From: Monarcha castaneiventris obscurior
Lineage: Eukaryota > Chordata > Aves > Passeriformes > Monarchidae
DNA: 64,000 nucleotides
Direction: 5' to 3'
Assembly: GCA_026261815.1 (NCBI GenBank)
Contig: JAMPIT010000174.1
Span: 8,060,001-8,124,000, forward strand
Made by a program: the position numbers and the translations under genes. This document shows positions 59,077 through 64,000 of the stretch, piece after piece. The notes under the pieces are model-generated. The model worked only from the letters and a program-made list of their open reading frames with translations, made no database searches and had not been told where the DNA came from. How positions within the stretch are numbered: position 1 is the first letter of the stretch; each line of letters begins with the position of its first letter.

Positions 59077-62000
59077 ATTTATTTAGCTGGAATTTCCATG
59101 TTCGTAGTGAATTAATTTGAAATCCGGTTTTGTCAAGGACAGAATCTGATAACATATTTGGTAAAAGTTTTAATGGAAAATGGGGAGAAAGGAAATATTT
59201 GAAATACATTACTGTTATTTTCAAAACATAGTTCTTATTTTAGTTTTGGAGAAATATCTTAATTGTGAAACTGACTGTGGAAAAAAAAAAGAAGTTACAT
59301 GCATAATCAGAAAATGAAATGAGACTTTTCTACTTGAACAAAAGTCTTTGTCTAATTTTTTTGGGTTCATTGAAGATTTTCATATTGACCTAACTGATAT
59401 TTTAATTTATTTTTTTTTGGTGCCAGATCCTGCAGTACTTCTTTTATGTTAGCCCAAGCTGATCTCTTTTTCTTTCTTTTTCTTTTCATTTTGTTTACTG
59501 AACCAAAAATCGAACAGTTCTACTTCTGACAAGTTGACCATTTAATTTCCGGCCACTGCACAAATCTGATTCAGACCACTCTCCTAGTGTTTGTTTCCAA
59601 AATAAATTGCAGAATCATAATTCACTCCTTAAGGCAGTGAAGGGCAGTTGGTAGCAATACTAACATTTCCAAGGTAACACATTTTGTATAAGGATACCTG
59701 TGGCTGCTGTGTGGCTACTAATGTGTAAGTCGACCACACTTCCCTTTCCATCTAGTCATTTTGCAGTTTTCTTTTTCAGCAGAAATCTTTTCCCTGTTGC
59801 AGTATTCAGTAAAAAAGGCTTAGAGGAGATCTCTCGCTTCTTCTTCATGTCTTACAGTTAAAGGGCACTTCTGCTTCTGATCTGGAAAACCTGTTGCAGT
59901 GCATCTACAGAATTGTGGTTCATTGAACTAGACAAAGAGGCCTTCATGTCTTTAAAATTATTTCTTTGTTTCATGGAATAATATTTACAGGGCTGTCCAC
60001 CTCAAACAGAAATGAACTGCTGAGAGCTGACATAGAAATTGCATTTGAGAGATGCAGGTTTATTTCCTTCAGGGAAGTGATCCCTGTGTTCTTTATTGCC
60101 TTGCTTTTCCTTCAACAAGTAGTTAATGCAGTTACAGAGTATAAAGGAGTTTCAGCAGAGCTGTGATGTTTGCAGAATTTGCCTCAACCAGTGGAGATGA
60201 AAAGGTGTGGGTTTGGCTGGAGCTGGCAGCACCGGTGCCTTCCCAGCCTCAGGCAGCCCGGATTACGCTGTGGACCTTTTCACTCAAAGAGATGTAAGTT
60301 TTGTTTCATCAAGTGGTAGCAGATGTTAGGGAGCCTTTGTGCTACTCATCACTGACAGAATGCCAATGCAATGGCATCTGGCTGTTTTCTTAGTACAAAC
60401 GGTGTTTTTAAACTCTAAACTCTCTTTGAGCAGTGGTAGTGGTGCATTACAAGTGGACTACTCTTCTTCTGGGCCCTTGCCCAAAACCCCAATGAACAAC
60501 TCCCCCCTCAAGTGCCTTTTGCCCAATTAGTGCCATTACAGTAGAGAGCAAATCCTCCTTCTAATTGCAGTATTTTCCATTTGAGAAAACACACTGTAAA
60601 ATTAGTTACATTACAATATTTCTTTCTATTGCATTTCACTAACTGCTAAGAAACACTAGTGAGTGACTTTCACTGTAGCTAGTAACCTTTCATTCCAGAT
60701 TTACAAAGCCTGCCCTTTTTGCAGTTACCAAGTATTTCTACATGCAAACAGTCAGACACAGGGAACATTTTTGTTCTCATTGATATTTCTTCTCCAGAGC
60801 ATGTAGATTTTTCACGAGGTGCAAAACTCATACAGATGCTAACAAGCATAGTACCTCAAATCTTCAGAATGGTCAAACTGTTGACAAACAAAAATTGCAT
60901 CTTCTGTCTTGGAGAGTTCCAGCTGTTAGCACTTCAGGGAGGAGGAGGACAGTCATCACCATGGAAGAGGATCAGTGCCAGCAAAATCCACAACTCCTTG
61001 ATGCATCATGTAATACGAGTGATGAGGCAAGAGTTTAGGACAGCAGGATTTAAGTTTACATTTAGATTTAGATTTAAGATTTAACGCTGCTCTCTTCTGG
61101 AAAATTTTCCTAATTTACTCATCGAGCAGAACATCTGGATGGGAGTTTCCATCCCTCTTGGGGCAGTGCTGCATTGGGGCAAGGCTGAATGTGGCATCCA
61201 GGTGCAGGCAGGTGAGGCAGAAGAGATGACCACATGTGAGGGAGCAGTCAGATTTTTGGCTTACCAGATTTTTCCCCCTCTTCTCTCCTTTTTCAGAATG
61301 CTGGGCTCATTGGTCAGAGATTTAGCATCCATAGCTTCCATGTAGTGACTTCCCCCCACATTGCCAGGCAGATGTATCAGTGGGAAAAACATGCCCTGGT
61401 CAAACGATCTGGAAGAGGTTCCAGCTGCCAGTTCAGTTCTCATCCCTTCTGCTGAATTTAACCTGTGTTTGTTATGGTTTGCATGCACAGTGGTTGTAAT
61501 TCATTTGAATTAGAAGGGAATCATCCCCTTTGTGCTTTTTTTACATCAAGAACACTGTGCTCTGGTATAAAGTGAGAATGATGCCTTTGTAAATAGCTAG
61601 GCCAGAATTTGATGGCCCTTTTAATTTTGGGTTTTACTTATGAGTATCTTATATAGGTATTTACATTTAAGAAAAATTTGGAATGAATGATAATAACATA
61701 TTGCATTTTCTCCATTGTTTTTGATTAATTCGGAAATGTTCAGGTGTAATTAAAGGACAATAATACATTTATTTCAATTACACACTTACGAGCACGTTCC
61801 ATGATATCCTTTGTTAAATACCTGTCTGTTCTACTGTTTCTTGAGCTTTTCTGTTGCAGGCAATCAGATCGCTGCTAGGACGAATAGTTGCATGTTAGGT
61901 GGCTAAACATTTAATGTGCTCTTCAGAATCAGAAGAGGTGCCACCAGGAAATATATATGAGAGACCTCAATATGTATTTCGGGGATCTGGGTCTGTAGCA

Positions 62001-64000
62001 GCTATCTATTATGTTTAATGTATGCCTCATGGCAGGCCTAATGCAATGCCTGTCATGTGCCAAAAGATAACTCTACTGTCTGGTGTCTTATAAATCCCCC
62101 TGTAACATCTCCCAGAAAGACCATGTTTCAGTGGCTTAGATCTGGTTCAGGTTTTGTATCAGTGGGGGCACTTTTTATGTGGTACAAAGCCGGTATTATA
62201 TTGGGTAGCAATTAGGAATTCTTAGGAAATCTACCAGTTCTACTTAAAGAAAATAAAAGTTTGGGATATGTTTAAATATAAACTTCCTTAAAGGAAGCCT
62301 AAGGGCTCAGGCTCATTTTTACTTTCCAAGAATGAAAAACTGGAAGGATGCAGAGGTAGTTGAAGTTTTTGTGACCTATTCACTGTAGGAATACCTTTTG
62401 TTGCATTTGTAGCCTGAAAAATCCTGTGTTACTTAAAAAGCTACAAACTGGAACATCTCCCTATGAGAAATGGAAGAAGAAAGAAATGTTTCTCAAACTT
62501 AAATCAGGATTTTTACATGTTAACTATAAATATATTGCAACTGAATGCTTTTAAATAAAATAAAGCCGCTTGCTGTCTCTGCAGAAATGAATTGGGCAAA
62601 GGGATTTATCCAGGGTATTTCAGTCAGATGAATGGAGAGATATGTCCATCATCACTAACGTGATGGTTATTCCTTCTAAATATAAACTTAATATAAATAT
62701 ATTAAAGGCTTGATTATACCGTTAAGAAGATTAGTACATTTAAACAGAAAATAAAGGCTTATGTGCCCTAAATGTGAAACTAAAAGGAGAGGGTTTTATA
62801 TGTGGCACTATCACAACATTCAGTACTTTTGAACAAGGTGTTTTCCCCATGGAAATACCTGTAAGGGATAATCACTGCACGCTGCCTCTGGGAATAGGTG
62901 GGATGCCTTAAGTCTAATCTCTTTCAAAACAGTAATTTAAATACATGCAGGTATTAATCTTGGCCTATTTGGGGTTGTTTGTTGGAGCAAGCATAATGGT
63001 GGCATGTGATCATGTCCACAAGGGCAGTTTTCTGTCTCATCTCTTTTCTGTAAATGTTTGGGATAACTTTTAATTGCAGAAACTGTGGCAAAAAATATAA
63101 AAAATATGTCTCAGAAGGGAAAAAGGATTGATGATGCCTCTGTGATATTTCTCTGAATCGGACCCATTAATTTAAAATATTTAACACATATTAAAGATTT
63201 CAGTGTCTTTTAATATTGTACTTGACTTACAATGTCTCTAAGGACATTGTAGCTGAATCTTCTGATGGTATTGAATTTATGACATTGAATTTAAGACTTT
63301 TGTGGTCATGTCATGAAGCTTGTTAGGTAGTATTTAACGTGTCTTCTTTTTAATTTTTTTTTAAATTGTTCTTTATAACCTAGTAATTCTTCTCAGTGAA
63401 AGATTTACAGTGTGGATGGGGGAAGACTTGCAGTTATCTCCTGATAGATAGCACTCCTTGATTTCCTTTTATGCTTCTCTCAAATTAGATATTCTGCACC
63501 TTAATCACAACATCATCTTACTTACTTTATCTTTTCAGAGTAAAAGCACTGCGATTATAAATTAATGTAGAAATATCATCAGATCTTCTGCCTCGGGGCT
63601 TGTCTTTGTTTTTGACTCAAGCACTACTCCATGGTCAAGTCCTGTCCAGAGAAAAAAGCTGCTTAATTGAATCCAGTGGGGGCTGCAGTTTGAACGGGCT
63701 GCTGTGTCTGGAGGCAGAGCTGGAGCTGGTGTTAACCACAGCCCTGTTTCCCTGGGGGCTGGACACGGGTGACTCTGTCTGCAGCTCACCAGGGCTGCCA
63801 GGAAACCTGCAGGCACCCACAGTGCTGTGTGGGTCCAAGTTAAATGCTTGCACTTTGGAGGGCAGATCATGGAGTTATGGACTGATAGGTATGTTGACTT
63901 CTAGGTCTGTGGCTTTTCCACCCACTGGTTGCTCAGGACCCCATGTGGAGCAGTGCCAGCCCCCTGAGCCCCTCTGGCTGCTGGCAGCACATCCACCTGC
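59077..64000 (+). other. RELN: RELN intron 1, continuing beyond the window
   Basis: Mostly AT-rich intronic DNA with no recognised exon or transposon. A small hexamer-type repeat of ATTTAG/ATTTAA lies at 61,048-61,084. A GC-richer patch occupies 63,660-64,000. The minus-strand frame at 63,562-63,870 there has no recognisable features. Confidence 0.7.
61048..61084. repeat. Short ATTTAG/ATTTAA tandem repeat
   Basis: About six imperfect hexamer units in 37 bases. Simple sequence. Confidence 0.7.

Noticed and set aside
47646..64000. Search for RELN exon 2
   Set aside because: No sequence encoding the next conserved reeler-domain segment with flanking splice sites was seen, so exon 2 appears to lie beyond the window.

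Overview
This window is avian nuclear DNA, most likely from a passerine or other neoavian bird. Three copies of the bird LINE CR1 carry the diagnostic ATTCTATG-type 3' ends. The most diverse one (26.85 kb) has the passerine-style 3' end. The window also holds a solo endogenous retroviral LTR, and introns and intergenic DNA are AT-rich. The only genes I can name with confidence are ORC5 and RELN, both on the + strand and in the same order as on human chromosome 7q22 (read along the RELN sense strand).

Layout. 1-17,675 is the 3' end of ORC5: a long intron, the penultimate coding exon (14,001-14,113), a 3.5 kb intron and a tiny last coding exon (17,630-17,675), followed by a 3' UTR with an AATAAA near 18,154. 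The intron holds a CR1 fragment (2,029-2,390), a perfect hairpin (197-250) and a complete solo LTR with an exact 6-bp target duplication (8,134-8,691). 18.2-46.5 kb is intergenic. It contains a CR1 (26.85-27.25 kb), an unidentified coding-like open frame on the minus strand (35.28-35.68 kb), a CpG-rich patch near 40 kb, a 53-bp duplication at 40.9 kb and a degenerate GGGRCA hexamer field at 46.5-46.97 kb. A dense CpG island (46.96-48.13 kb) then covers the promoter, 5' UTR and first coding exon of RELN (47,417-47,645). The rest, 47.65-64 kb, is the 5' part of RELN intron 1. It carries a second CpG cluster (49.3-49.7 kb), a (TA)15 microsatellite, a possible cryptic microexon (54.49 kb) and a CR1 (58.37-59.08 kb).

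How it fits together. ORC5 (an origin recognition complex subunit) and RELN (a secreted guidance glycoprotein of the developing brain) are unrelated in function. They are neighbours in conserved synteny, with about 29.7 kb between the ORC5 stop and the RELN start. The 30 kb between them is the natural place for RELN regulatory DNA. The most distinctive sequence structure lies just upstream of the RELN start: the hexamer field, GGC/GGA-type triplet runs, and a perfect 20-bp inverted repeat within about 180 bp of the ATG.

Limits. No alignment or folding program was run. Gene identity rests on recognised protein sequence plus splice signals; repeat identity rests on recognised consensus features. 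I found no rRNA or tRNA gene and no CRISPR array.
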